Origin: Bradyrhizobium canariense
GTDB taxonomy: Bacteria; Pseudomonadota; Alphaproteobacteria; Rhizobiales; Xanthobacteraceae
Direction: 5' to 3'
Assembly: GCF_018130465.1 (NCBI RefSeq)
Contig: NZ_JAFCKJ010000007.1
Span: forward strand, 62,001-126,000
Length of the DNA stretch: 64,000 nt
The first letter of the stretch is position 1. Each line of letters starts with the position of its first letter. Of the stretch, positions 29,606 to 37,433 are shown one piece after another. Made by a program: the position numbers and the translations under genes. The notes below the pieces were generated by a model that made no database searches, was not told where the DNA came from, and was given only the letters and a program-made list of their open reading frames with translations.

Positions 29606-29696
29606 TTCGTAGGGTGGATTAGCCGAAGGCGTAATCCACCTCTTCTCGTGCCGCTGCCAAAGTGGTGGATTACGCTGCGCCAATCCACCCTACGAA
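29606..29696. repeat. Palindromic repeat (family GTAGGGTGGATTAGCC)
   Basis: TTCGTAGGGTGGATTAGCC... pairs with ...CAATCCACCCTACGAA, with an inner GTAATCCACC/GGTGGATTAC pair. It lies between convergent genes just after the trmJ-like stop. The element at 34647-34766 is the same family. Confidence 0.85.
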
Positions 29697-30439
29697 GTGC
29701 GCCCAAGCTGCACGTCGCGATCGACCGCGATCCATGTCGCCGTCGCCGCGGCCAGTAACCTCCCGGTTTCATCATGCAGCGCAGCCTCTGCCGTGCGTTT
29801 GCGGCCGTCGCGGCCGGTCGGCCAGGCGGTGATGATGCAGCGTTCGCCCGGGCGCGGGCGGGCCTCGATCCGTGCCGACATCCGCCCCAGCAGCAGCGGT
29901 GCCTTGTCGAAGCTGCCGCTTCCCTGATCGCAATTGCAGGCAAAGCCGGTGGGGCAATCGAGCGCCGACCAGAGAAATTCGGGGGCGACCAGGCCGTCTT
30001 CAGCGGCCAGATTCTGATCCGGCGTCCAGCTCGCGGCGAGGACGGCGCTATGGCGCCCGAGCGATCCGGCGAAGATGCGCAGACCGTCACCTTTCGCCCT
30101 TGCGGGGCCGCAGACGAAACATGTCGGCAGCGGATGCTCGTGCGGCTTGACCGGGGTCAGCAACTCGGCGGCGCAGGCCTCCTCGAAGCTGGCTTTTTCC
30201 AGACGCGCAAGTTCAATGCTGGCCGCTCGCCCGGTCGCGACGACCCGGGCGCCATCGCGAAGCTCCCATGTGCCGTCGTCGGTTGCGATCGCATCGAGCG
30301 GCTGGTCCAGCGGCGGCGGTGCACGCAGCGTCACCTCCGCAGCCCCTGGGATGTGACGGGCCAGCCGGCCGCAGACATAGCCGCCGTTGCCGGAGTTGGG
30401 AGGACCGCAAAAGCGCTTGTCGATGATGATCGGTGTCAT
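29690..30439 (-). CDS. Hotdog-like hypothetical protein (possible thioesterase)
   Basis: A 249-residue cytoplasmic protein. The N-terminus MTPIIIDKRFCGPPNSGNGG-YVCG resembles hotdog-fold acyl-CoA-binding domains (NSGNGGY loop). The second half contains a cysteine-rich stretch (TCFVCGPARAKGDGLRIF, then CPTGFACNCDQG) and ends with a second strand-rich repeat (ARIEARPRPGERCIITAWP), suggesting a double-hotdog layout. It follows the quinone oxidoreductase gene by 28 bases on the same strand. Start supported by a GGAAGAGAG site. The exact substrate is unknown. Confidence 0.65.
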   Translation of the reverse strand: MTPIIIDKRFCGPPNSGNGGYVCGRLARHIPGAAEVTLRAPPPLDQPLDAIATDDGTWELRDGARVVATGRAASIELARLEKASFEEACAAELLTPVKPHEHPLPTCFVCGPARAKGDGLRIFAGSLGRHSAVLAASWTPDQNLAAEDGLVAPEFLWSALDCPTGFACNCDQGSGSFDKAPLLLGRMSARIEARPRPGERCIITAWPTGRDGRKRTAEAALHDETGRLLAAATATWIAVDRDVQLGRTS

Positions 30440-30467
30440 CGGTCTTGTTCTCTCTTCCCGTTGCACT

Positions 30468-31445
30468 TTACCTGATCTTGAGGACAATTCGTCCCTGAAC
30501 CGTTCGGTTGGCCACGGCGCGCATGGCTTCTCCGGCCTCCTCCAAAGGGAGGATGCGATCGATATGCGGGAGGATTTTTCGCTCGGCCAGCAATTGCATC
30601 AGCGTGTCATTCATACGCGCGGCATCGGCGGAGAATTTCTCCGCCCAGGCGCCGACGAAGACCCCGAGGATGGAATAGTTCTTCAGCAGCGGCAGGTTCA
30701 TCGGGAGTGACGGAATTTCGCCGCTGGTGAAGCCGATCGGCATCAGCCGTCCGCCCCATTTCATCAGCCGGGCCATCTGCTCGAAGATCGCGCCGCCGAT
30801 ATTGTCGAAGCCGATGTCGATGCCTTCTCCTGATGTCATCGACTTGATGCGGTCGCGCAGATCTTCGCTGCGATAGTTGACGATTTCGCTGGCGCCGTAG
30901 CTTCGCGCCAGGGCAGCCTTGTCGTCAGAGCCGACACCGGCGACGACGCGCAGGCCCAGATGGCGGCCGAGATCGACCGCGGCAAGGCCAACTCCGCCGG
31001 CAGCGCCGGTGACGAGCAGCGTTTCGCCGCGCTGCGCCCCGGCCCGCTCGACCAGCGCATAATAGGCCGTGCCGTAATTGTGCAGGACCGTCGCCGCGGC
31101 TTCAAACGCGACACCGTCAGGCAGAAGCACGCCCTTCGATTCCTTCGCAATCATCCGTTCGGCGTAGCCGCCGGTCCATGCGCTGCACGCCACGCGGTCG
31201 CCGGGCGCGAATCTCGTGACCTTGTCGCCGATCGCGACGACGATACCGGATGCTTCCGTGCCGGGCACGAAGGGTGTCGGCGGCCGCATCTGGTAGAGGC
31301 CCGAGACCACCAACTGGTCCATGAAACTGACCGAGGCCACATGGACGTCGATCAGAATCTCGTCGCCGGCCGGCTTCGGCTCGTCGACCTCGCCGAGGCG
31401 CAAATCGCCCGGTCCGGTGAACGAGCTGCATAGAACCGCTCTCAT
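30468..31445 (-). CDS. NADPH:quinone oxidoreductase-type MDR protein
   Basis: A 325-residue zinc-free medium-chain dehydrogenase/reductase of the QOR type. It has the N-terminal catalytic domain (VPGTEASGIVVAIG) and the NADPH Rossmann motif LLVTGAAGGVGLAAVDLGRH with the AGGVG core. The ADH-type catalytic zinc ligands are not evident. Such enzymes reduce quinones or enals. The ATG overlaps the stop codon of the LuxR-type gene (ATGA), so translation is coupled; all four genes of this unit read the same way. Confidence 0.87.
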   Translation of the reverse strand: MRAVLCSSFTGPGDLRLGEVDEPKPAGDEILIDVHVASVSFMDQLVVSGLYQMRPPTPFVPGTEASGIVVAIGDKVTRFAPGDRVACSAWTGGYAERMIAKESKGVLLPDGVAFEAAATVLHNYGTAYYALVERAGAQRGETLLVTGAAGGVGLAAVDLGRHLGLRVVAGVGSDDKAALARSYGASEIVNYRSEDLRDRIKSMTSGEGIDIGFDNIGGAIFEQMARLMKWGGRLMPIGFTSGEIPSLPMNLPLLKNYSILGVFVGAWAEKFSADAARMNDTLMQLLAERKILPHIDRILPLEEAGEAMRAVANRTVQGRIVLKIR

Positions 31446-32143
31446 CGTATCGCTCCAACGGATTGTCCATAATCGGCAGGTTCTCTCAACGGCGTCGCAT
31501 ATCCCGCGACGAGCTTGACGAAATCCGCCTGTCGCGCTGCACCGGTCTTTTCAAACAGGCGACGGACATGCGTCTTGATCGTCGTATTGGCGACGCCGAG
31601 CGCCGCCGCCACTTCGGGAACGCCGCCGAGTTCGACGATCGCGAGCATCACACGCAACTCGGTCGGCGTCAGTTTGAACGCGCCACGGAGAGCTTCCGAA
31701 CGAGGCGATATCGTCAGCGCCGCCTTGCGGACGAACAATGCGGCAACCGCGCCGTAGGCGGCACCCGCATTTCGGCGCGTGCCCGATGCTAGCGACAGGA
31801 CATGGGCGACGTGGCGTTCTCCGTCCAGCCCGATCATCGAGATCGCGAGTCCGTTGATGCCATGGGCCTGGTCGCCGCGTCCGGCTGCCGCGAAGACTTG
31901 CCGCAACGTCTGGCTGACCGTGGAATCGCAGGCCATCAGAAGCCCACGGAGCTCAAGCAGGACGTTGCACGCATCGAGCATGGCCTGCCCGGCGGTATTG
32001 GCGTGAATGAGACGTCCGTCCGTGTCGACGAGAAAGAGGCTGGCGTCGAGCCCATCGAGGGTATCGGCGAACACGGCGGCGTTTGCGGCCACCGGAACGG
32101 GCCCCCGCTCGACCGCAAATGCGCGGCATGGCACTGCGTTCAT
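31442..32143 (-). CDS. LuxR-family transcriptional regulator with PAS-like sensor
   Basis: A 233-residue protein. The N-terminal half (about residues 25-140) has a PAS-like pattern, TLDGLDASLFLVDTDGRLIH and the following NTAGQAML. The C-terminal half (about 155-215) is a LuxR-type helix-turn-helix (FKLTPTELRVMLAIVELGGV, then ANTTIKTHVRRLFEKTG). There is no receiver domain. Its start and stop overlap the neighbouring genes by four bases on both sides (ATGA), embedding the regulator in the operon it probably controls. The signal is unknown. Confidence 0.85.
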   Translation of the reverse strand: MNAVPCRAFAVERGPVPVAANAAVFADTLDGLDASLFLVDTDGRLIHANTAGQAMLDACNVLLELRGLLMACDSTVSQTLRQVFAAAGRGDQAHGINGLAISMIGLDGERHVAHVLSLASGTRRNAGAAYGAVAALFVRKAALTISPRSEALRGAFKLTPTELRVMLAIVELGGVPEVAAALGVANTTIKTHVRRLFEKTGAARQADFVKLVAGYATPLREPADYGQSVGAIR

Positions 32144-32940
32144 TGTGGCGCTCCAGCAGGCCGAGGCGGCTGGCGATCTTCCGTTCGACGACCGAAGAGA
32201 CGCGGCAGCAGCATCGGAACGCGGCGGCGATATTGCTGATAGGTCATGCCGAACTCGGCGATCAGATCCCGCTCCTCGAACTGCAGGGCGACCAGGATGT
32301 AGGCCGTGTTCGCAATCGCGAACAGCAGATGGCCGGCGGTCATCTCAGGCGTCGCCCAGAAGGCGAGCAGAAAGCCCAGCATGATTGGATGCCGCACGAT
32401 CTTGTAGAGCAGCGGTGTCCTGAAGGATTGACCTGGTATCTCGGCCCCGCGTAGCGCGGCGAAAGCCTGGCGCAGGCCGAATAGGTCGAAATGGTCGATC
32501 ATGTGGGTCGCGGCAAACGCGATCAGCCAGCCGAGCCAATGGAGGCCGATCAGCAACCAGGCCGCAATGCCGCTGGTCTGCCAGATCGGTGCCGGGATCG
32601 GGCGCCACTGCCAGAACAGCAGCAGAAGGATCAGGCTGGAGAGCAGCACGTAGGTGCTGCGCTGGCAGGCGAGGGGAAGGAATTTTCCCCACCATCGCTT
32701 GAAGCCCGGGCGCGCCATGACGGTGTGCTGGATTGCAAACAGGCTCATCAGCAGCAGGTTGACGACGATGGCCTCGCCCAAATTCGTGGAGCTGCCGATG
32801 TCCATCGACATGTCGATCGGCATATCGATCGACTTGGGCACGACATAATTGCCGACGAAACCGAGTGCGTAGAGAAATGAAACCGTGAATACCGCATAGC
32901 TCACGATGGCGTAGAGCAGGATTGCGAGGCGCGCGAACAT
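32140..32940 (-). CDS. mddA: MddA-like methanethiol S-methyltransferase (membrane protein)
   Basis: A 266-residue integral membrane protein of the isoprenylcysteine carboxyl methyltransferase/NnrU superfamily. It has the N-terminal features seen in MddA (LYALGFVGNYVVPKSID), central helices, and the SAM-binding C-terminal signature: RHPIMLGFLLAFWATPEMT, then EERDLIAEFGMTYQQYRRRVP. MddA methylates methanethiol to dimethyl sulfide, and Bradyrhizobium MddA proteins have been reported active. Start at an ATG preceded by AGGAAAAAAC. It heads an operon with a LuxR-type regulator. Symbol assigned by family resemblance. Confidence 0.75.
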   Translation of the reverse strand: MFARLAILLYAIVSYAVFTVSFLYALGFVGNYVVPKSIDMPIDMSMDIGSSTNLGEAIVVNLLLMSLFAIQHTVMARPGFKRWWGKFLPLACQRSTYVLLSSLILLLLFWQWRPIPAPIWQTSGIAAWLLIGLHWLGWLIAFAATHMIDHFDLFGLRQAFAALRGAEIPGQSFRTPLLYKIVRHPIMLGFLLAFWATPEMTAGHLLFAIANTAYILVALQFEERDLIAEFGMTYQQYRRRVPMLLPRLFGRRTEDRQPPRPAGAPQ

Positions 32941-33090
32941 GTTTTTTCCTATTGTGCCTGATACAGCGGTGCCCCATGCAGGAGCGCGAACCGCTCGCTG
33001 GCGGGCAGGCTCGATCTGGCCCGACTCATATCGGCGGACCGTCCCCTGCGCGTCCCCCCGGGAGACGCCGCGAGGGGAGAGAGGATCTCC

Positions 33091-34650
33091 ATGACCGCCT
33101 TTTTACTGGGAGCGTTCGGGTTCCCCGAGGTCCATGCCGACGACCGCACGATCAAGCTGAACCTGCGCAAGGGTCTTGCGCTGCTGATCTATCTCGGGGA
33201 GGCCAACGGCGCGGTCGCGCGGGACGTCCTTGCTACGCTGCTATGGCCCGAGACGTCCCGCGAGACGGGCCTCGGGCGATTGCGGCGGCTGCTTCATCGC
33301 ATCGAACTCGCGCTCGGCCAGCGGATCTTCGAGACCGACCGCAGCAGCGTGCGATGGTCTCCGGAGATTGAGCTGAAGGTCGATACGCATCTGTTCGAGA
33401 GCGCCTGCAATCGCGGCGCCTTCGAGGAAGCCTGCCTGATGTATCGGGGGGACTTCCTGGCGGGCTTCGCTCTGGACGGCTGCCCCGAATTCGACGACTG
33501 GGCTTTCTTTCGGCGGGAGGCGCTACGGGGACGGCTGATGCACGCGCTGGAGCGTCTGGTGCAGGACAAGAATGCAGCCGGCGACCATTTTGCCGCCACA
33601 GTGCATGCGGGACGCCTGGTCGAGCTCGATCCGCTCAGCGAGGTCTATGGCCGGCATCTGCTCCGCAGCCTTTTGCTGGCCGGCGACAGGAGCGCAGCCG
33701 AACGGCACCACGAGGCCCTGACGCAGCGGCTGCGGGACGAGCTTGGAGTCGCGCCGGAAGCCGAGACCGAGGCGCTCATGGACCCCGGCGCGGCTTCGTC
33801 GCTCGCCGCCGTTCCGACGACGCGCTACGTCAAGGGCGCCGGTGTGCATCTGGCGTATCAGACCTATGGAAGCGGTCCGCTCGATATCCTGGTCATGCCC
33901 GGCTTCGTGTCGCATGTGGAGCGCGCCTGGGAGCATCCCGCGAGCCGGACGTTTCTGGCCTCACTGATGAAGTTGGGGCGCCTGATCGTTTTCGATCGTC
34001 GCGGCATCGGGTTGTCCGACCGGGTTGGATCGGCGCCGGGCATCGACGCCACCGCGGAGGATATCGGCACCGTGCTGCGGGCCGTGGATGGGCGCCGCGT
34101 CGTGCTGTTCGGAGCGTCCGAGTGCGGGCCCGCCTGCATCAAATTTGCTGTCGATGAGCCGCGTCTCGTGGCCGGGCTCATTCTGTTCGGCGCATTGGCC
34201 AAGGGCTGCTGGTCGCAGGACTATCCGCACGCGTTGCGCGCCAGCCAGTACGACGCCTGGAGCAAGCACCTCATCGCGCAATGGGGAGGCCCGGTAGAGA
34301 TTGAAACCTTCGCGCCGAGCCTTGCCGGCGATCCCCAGGCGCGCGCCTGGTGGGCGGGGCTATTGCGCGCGGCCTCCAGTCCGGGCGGCATCTCGGCGGT
34401 GCTCGAGGCGTTTCGCGACGCCGACGTGCGGCACCTTTTGGCGCAGATTGCCGTGCCAACATTGGTGCTGCATCGTCGGGACGACAAGGCCGTACGGATC
34501 GCGGCGGGGCGCGATGTGGCGAGCCGGATCAAAGGCGCGGAATTCGTCGAGCTCGACGGCAATGATCATTGGTTCTTTGCGGGCGATCAGCAGCCGGTGC
34601 TCGCGGCGATCGGGCGGTTTATGGAGGGTTTGCCGAGGCGCACTTGGTAG
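33091..34650 (+). CDS. BTAD-type regulator fused to an alpha/beta hydrolase
   Basis: A 519-residue two-domain protein. Residues 1-240 contain a winged-helix plus BTAD (bacterial transcriptional activator) TPR-like region: MTAFLLGAFGFPEV, then LLWPETSRETGLGRLRRLLH, VELDPLSEVYGRHLLRSLLL. Residues about 250-519 are an alpha/beta hydrolase: nucleophile S343 in GASECG, acid D in HRRDD and histidine in GNDHWF. The oxyanion-side glycine after the nucleophile is C345, an unusual GxSxC elbow. It diverges from the mddA-like operon and may regulate it (inference). The stop codon TAG is supplied by a palindromic repeat. Confidence 0.85.
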   Translation: MTAFLLGAFGFPEVHADDRTIKLNLRKGLALLIYLGEANGAVARDVLATLLWPETSRETGLGRLRRLLHRIELALGQRIFETDRSSVRWSPEIELKVDTHLFESACNRGAFEEACLMYRGDFLAGFALDGCPEFDDWAFFRREALRGRLMHALERLVQDKNAAGDHFAATVHAGRLVELDPLSEVYGRHLLRSLLLAGDRSAAERHHEALTQRLRDELGVAPEAETEALMDPGAASSLAAVPTTRYVKGAGVHLAYQTYGSGPLDILVMPGFVSHVERAWEHPASRTFLASLMKLGRLIVFDRRGIGLSDRVGSAPGIDATAEDIGTVLRAVDGRRVVLFGASECGPACIKFAVDEPRLVAGLILFGALAKGCWSQDYPHALRASQYDAWSKHLIAQWGGPVEIETFAPSLAGDPQARAWWAGLLRAASSPGGISAVLEAFRDADVRHLLAQIAVPTLVLHRRDDKAVRIAAGRDVASRIKGAEFVELDGNDHWFFAGDQQPVLAAIGRFMEGLPRRTW

Positions 34651-34766
34651 GGTGGATTAGCCGAAGGCGTAATCCACCACTTCTGTTTCCGCGGAGCTCA
34701 AAGAGGTGGATTACGCCGAGCGGTTTGCGCTTCGCGCAATCCCGCGGGGCTAATCCACCCTATGAA
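34647..34766. repeat. Palindromic repeat (family GTAGGGTGGATTAGCC), supplies a stop codon
   Basis: Same family as 29606-29696: GGTAGGGTGGATTAGCCGAAGG at the left, TAATCCACCCTATGAAGG at the right, with inner GTAATCCACC/GGTGGATTACGCC. It is longer because of an inserted hairpin (GCGGTTTGCGCTTCGCGCAA). Its first TAG is the stop codon of the BTAD-hydrolase gene. Confidence 0.85.
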
Positions 34767-34774
34767 GGCCGCGA

Positions 34775-35437
34775 TCACACCGCCTCGAGCTGATCCGCAG
34801 CGCGCTTCTTTTTCGCCTTCCACTGGCTGAGCAGGGGACCTGCCGTGAGCGCCGCCGTATCCGCCACGCCCGGATCGCGCGAGACCATCGCGGCGACGAT
34901 CGCGCCGTCGATCAGGAGGCCGAGCTGGTGCGCGAGCACGACAGGCTCGCTGGATCCAAGCTCGCCGGCGAGCTTCTCGATGTGGCCGAGCACGATCTTC
35001 TTGTGCTTCATCGCGATGTTGCGGAACTGCTTGGCGTCCTTGTCGTGCTCGCCGACCGCGTTGATGAAGGGGCAGCCGTAGAAGCGCTCTTCGGCAAACC
35101 AGCTTTTCAGCGCCGGGAAGATACGCGTGAGCTTCGTCTGCGCGTCGCCGCCGCCTTCTTCCATGGCACCGATGAACCATTCGCGCCACTGCTTGCCTTC
35201 GCTCTCCAGCACCGCGTTGACGAGATTGGTTTTAGAACCGAATAATTTGTAAAGCGTGGTCTTTGCGGTGCCGGCTTCCTCGATGATCGCATCGATGCCG
35301 GTGGCGTTGATGCCGTTCTTGCAGAACAGATGTGTCGCGGCGCTCAAGAGGCGCCCGCGCGCGGACTCGTCTTCGCCGGCGGCGGCGTGGGGCGAGGTCT
35401 TCTTCGATGACGTCTTGTTGAGTAAGGACTTGGCCAT
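34775..35437 (-). CDS. TetR/AcrR-family regulator
   Basis: A 220-residue repressor. The N-terminal helix-turn-helix (ARGRLLSAATHLFCKNGINA, then GIDAIIEEAGTAKTTLYKLF) is typical TetR. The ligand-binding domain carries a FYGCPFINAVGE segment, common in the subgroup where a cysteine follows the fourth helix. It lies divergently to the OsmC-acyl-CoA-dehydrogenase-rhodanese genes and most likely represses them through the palindrome at 35638-35647 (inference). A long lysine-rich start and end flank the domain. Confidence 0.88.
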   Translation of the reverse strand: MAKSLLNKTSSKKTSPHAAAGEDESARGRLLSAATHLFCKNGINATGIDAIIEEAGTAKTTLYKLFGSKTNLVNAVLESEGKQWREWFIGAMEEGGGDAQTKLTRIFPALKSWFAEERFYGCPFINAVGEHDKDAKQFRNIAMKHKKIVLGHIEKLAGELGSSEPVVLAHQLGLLIDGAIVAAMVSRDPGVADTAALTAGPLLSQWKAKKKRAADQLEAV

Positions 35438-35612
35438 GAGTCCAAACTTACCTGCAGCGATGCCGCATCAGCAAGCCGCATCTGTTCCGCGCTGAAAAGA
35501 TTCGCAAGGGAAAGGCCGTCTGCATCGCCTTTGAGCAAACGGTCGCTGATCAATCCGCAGGCAGCTCTCGCTAAGCGGCTCCAATGCTTCGCATTTTGTT
35601 TTTGGCCTTCTC

Positions 35613-35628
35613 TGGCACGCTCCATGCA
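35613..35628 (+). promoter_or_regulatory. Candidate sigma-54 (RpoN) promoter
   Basis: TGGCACGCTCCATGCA has the GG and GC doublets ten bases apart, as sigma-54 promoters require (consensus TGGCAC-N5-TTGCA; one clear departure, A for T at the -12 side). Transcription would begin around 35640, 36 bases before the OsmC start, exactly over the TetR-type palindrome. Confidence 0.55.
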
Positions 35629-35637
35629 AGGAAACAG

Positions 35638-35647
35638 ACCGTTCGGT
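35638..35647. promoter_or_regulatory. Candidate TetR operator
   Basis: AGACCGTTCGGTAT contains the arms ACCG and CGGT around TT, a common TetR/AcrR operator core. It overlaps the predicted start of transcription and sits between the divergent tetR and OsmC genes. Confidence 0.5.
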
Positions 35648-35675
35648 ATCCTGCCGATTTCCTGCCAGGGAGAAA

Positions 35676-36221
35676 ATGATGACTGCCGTCGTTCAGAAGA
35701 CAGTGCTGACGGGTTGCCTCGCGCCCATCGACAAGAATGGCCTCGAGCAACTGATCGCCAACGGCAAGGCCAATCCGAAGGTCATCAAGACCTTGAAGTG
35801 CAAGACGGTCGCGGAAGGAAAATTCCGCCACGCCAACTACATCCGCAATTTGCCGCCCTACATTGTCGACGAGCCGCCCGGTCTGCTCGGCGACGACACC
35901 GCGCCCAATCCGTCCGAAGCCTCGCTCGCCGCGCTCGGCTCCTGCCTCGCCGTCGGCCTGCACGCCAACGCCGTGCATCGCGGCTGGATCGTCAACAAGC
36001 TCGAGCTCGAGCTCGAGGGCGATCTCAACATCACCGCGGTCTGGGGCACCGGCGACATGTCGGACAAGCCGGTCGGCTTCACCGACGTGCGCGTAAAGGT
36101 CGACATGGAATGTGAGGGGATCTCGCCGGACGAGATCAATGCGCTGGTCGCCCATGTGAAGCAATGGTCGCCGGTCGCCAACACCTTCACCCGCCCGGTC
36201 AATCTCGAGGTCGGCATCTAG
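35676..36221 (+). CDS. OsmC-family peroxiredoxin-like protein
   Basis: A protein of about 180 residues with the OsmC/Ohr fold. The two reactive cysteines are in EASLAALGSCLAVGLHANA and VDMECEGISPDE, the first replacing the usual EAC. OsmC proteins reduce organic hydroperoxides and may also act on persulfides. A GGGAGA site precedes two ATGs (35676 and 35679); the second fits spacing slightly better. It opens a run of co-directional genes (OsmC, acyl-CoA dehydrogenase-like, rhodanese), spaced 35-65 bases, suggesting one operon. Confidence 0.85.
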   Translation: MMTAVVQKTVLTGCLAPIDKNGLEQLIANGKANPKVIKTLKCKTVAEGKFRHANYIRNLPPYIVDEPPGLLGDDTAPNPSEASLAALGSCLAVGLHANAVHRGWIVNKLELELEGDLNITAVWGTGDMSDKPVGFTDVRVKVDMECEGISPDEINALVAHVKQWSPVANTFTRPVNLEVGI

Positions 36222-36255
36222 TAGACGGCAACAGGACAAGGTGCGGGAGACGATC

Positions 36256-37368
36256 ATGGGTTCACTGGCTTTATCACGGGCCGAAGTTTTGGATCAGCCC
36301 GCACCGTCCATTGCAGGCGAGGTGGCGCGGATCGCCCGGGAGCAGCTCGCGCCGCTCGCTGCCGGCATCGACGCCGGCACCGTCTATCCAGCCGAGGTGC
36401 TGCGCAAATTCGGCGAGGTCGGCGCCTGGGGCAGTCACGTGCCGCACGAAGGGCCTGCCGATCTGCGCTGTGCCATCCAGGCGATGGCGGCAATCGGCGA
36501 GGTCTGCGGCGGAACCGCCTTCATGGCGTGGTGCCAAAACACGCTGGTCTGGTACGCCGCCAACTCGACCAACATGAAGCTGGCAAAGCGCTTCGGCGAT
36601 GCGTTCTCGACCGGCCGCGTGCTCGGCGGCACCGGGCTCTCCAATCCGATGAAGAGCTTTTTCGGCATCGAAAAGCTCAAACTGAAGGGGCGCAAGGTCG
36701 AAGGCGGCTACATCGTGCGCGGCGCGCTGCCCTGGGTCTCCAATCTCGGCCCCGACCATTATTTCGGCACCATCTTCGAGCGCGAGGACGAGCCGGGCAC
36801 GGTCATGTTCCTCGCGGACTGTTCGGACCCTGCGATCACGCTGACGCCATGCAAGCCGTTCCTCGCCATGGACGGCACCGGCACCTACGGCGTGCAGTTC
36901 CGCGACGCCTTCGTGCCGGATGATCTGATCCTGGCCGATCCCGCCGGCCCCTTCGTGAAGAAGATCCGCGGCGGCTTCATCCTGCTCCAGGCCGGCATGG
37001 CGCTCGGGCTCATCAAGGACTGCATCAACATCATGGACGAGGTCGATAATCCCCTCGGCCACATCAACCGCTATTTGCCGCAACAGCCGGTGGCTTTCCG
37101 CGATCTCGCCGCCGAACTCGAGACCGAGGCCATGGCGCTGGCGCGCGATCCCTACAATGAAGAGGAGACCTACTGGCGCAAGGTGATCGCGCTCAGGCTT
37201 CGCGCCGGCGAGGCCAGCGTCGCGGCGGCGCATGCCGCGATGCTGCATTGTGGCGCGCGCGGCTACCTTATGAGCCACCGCGCGCAGCGGCGCCTGCGCG
37301 AGGCCTATTTCGTCGCGATCGTCACGCCTGCCACCAAGCAGTTGCGCAAGATGCTTGCCGATTCCTGA
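36256..37368 (+). CDS. Acyl-CoA dehydrogenase-family flavoprotein
   Basis: A 370-residue flavoprotein with the ACAD fold: N-terminal helical domain (RIAREQLAPLAAGIDAGTVY), middle beta domain (VLGGTGLSNPMKSFFGIEKL) and C-terminal helices (GEASVAAAHAAMLHCGARGYLM). The usual ACAD signature motifs and an obvious catalytic glutamate near the C-terminus are not clear, so it may belong to the oxygenase-like branch (DszC/SfnC type) rather than beta-oxidation. Start at ATG 36256 with a GGAGA site. It lies between OsmC and rhodanese genes, supporting a role in organosulfur or related chemistry (inference). Confidence 0.75.
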   Translation: MGSLALSRAEVLDQPAPSIAGEVARIAREQLAPLAAGIDAGTVYPAEVLRKFGEVGAWGSHVPHEGPADLRCAIQAMAAIGEVCGGTAFMAWCQNTLVWYAANSTNMKLAKRFGDAFSTGRVLGGTGLSNPMKSFFGIEKLKLKGRKVEGGYIVRGALPWVSNLGPDHYFGTIFEREDEPGTVMFLADCSDPAITLTPCKPFLAMDGTGTYGVQFRDAFVPDDLILADPAGPFVKKIRGGFILLQAGMALGLIKDCINIMDEVDNPLGHINRYLPQQPVAFRDLAAELETEAMALARDPYNEEETYWRKVIALRLRAGEASVAAAHAAMLHCGARGYLMSHRAQRRLREAYFVAIVTPATKQLRKMLADS

Positions 37369-37433
37369 TCTTTACGAGTCCACCCAAGTCCACCACTCCA
37401 GTCCACCACCTAACCTCAACGGAGAGGCTGCCA

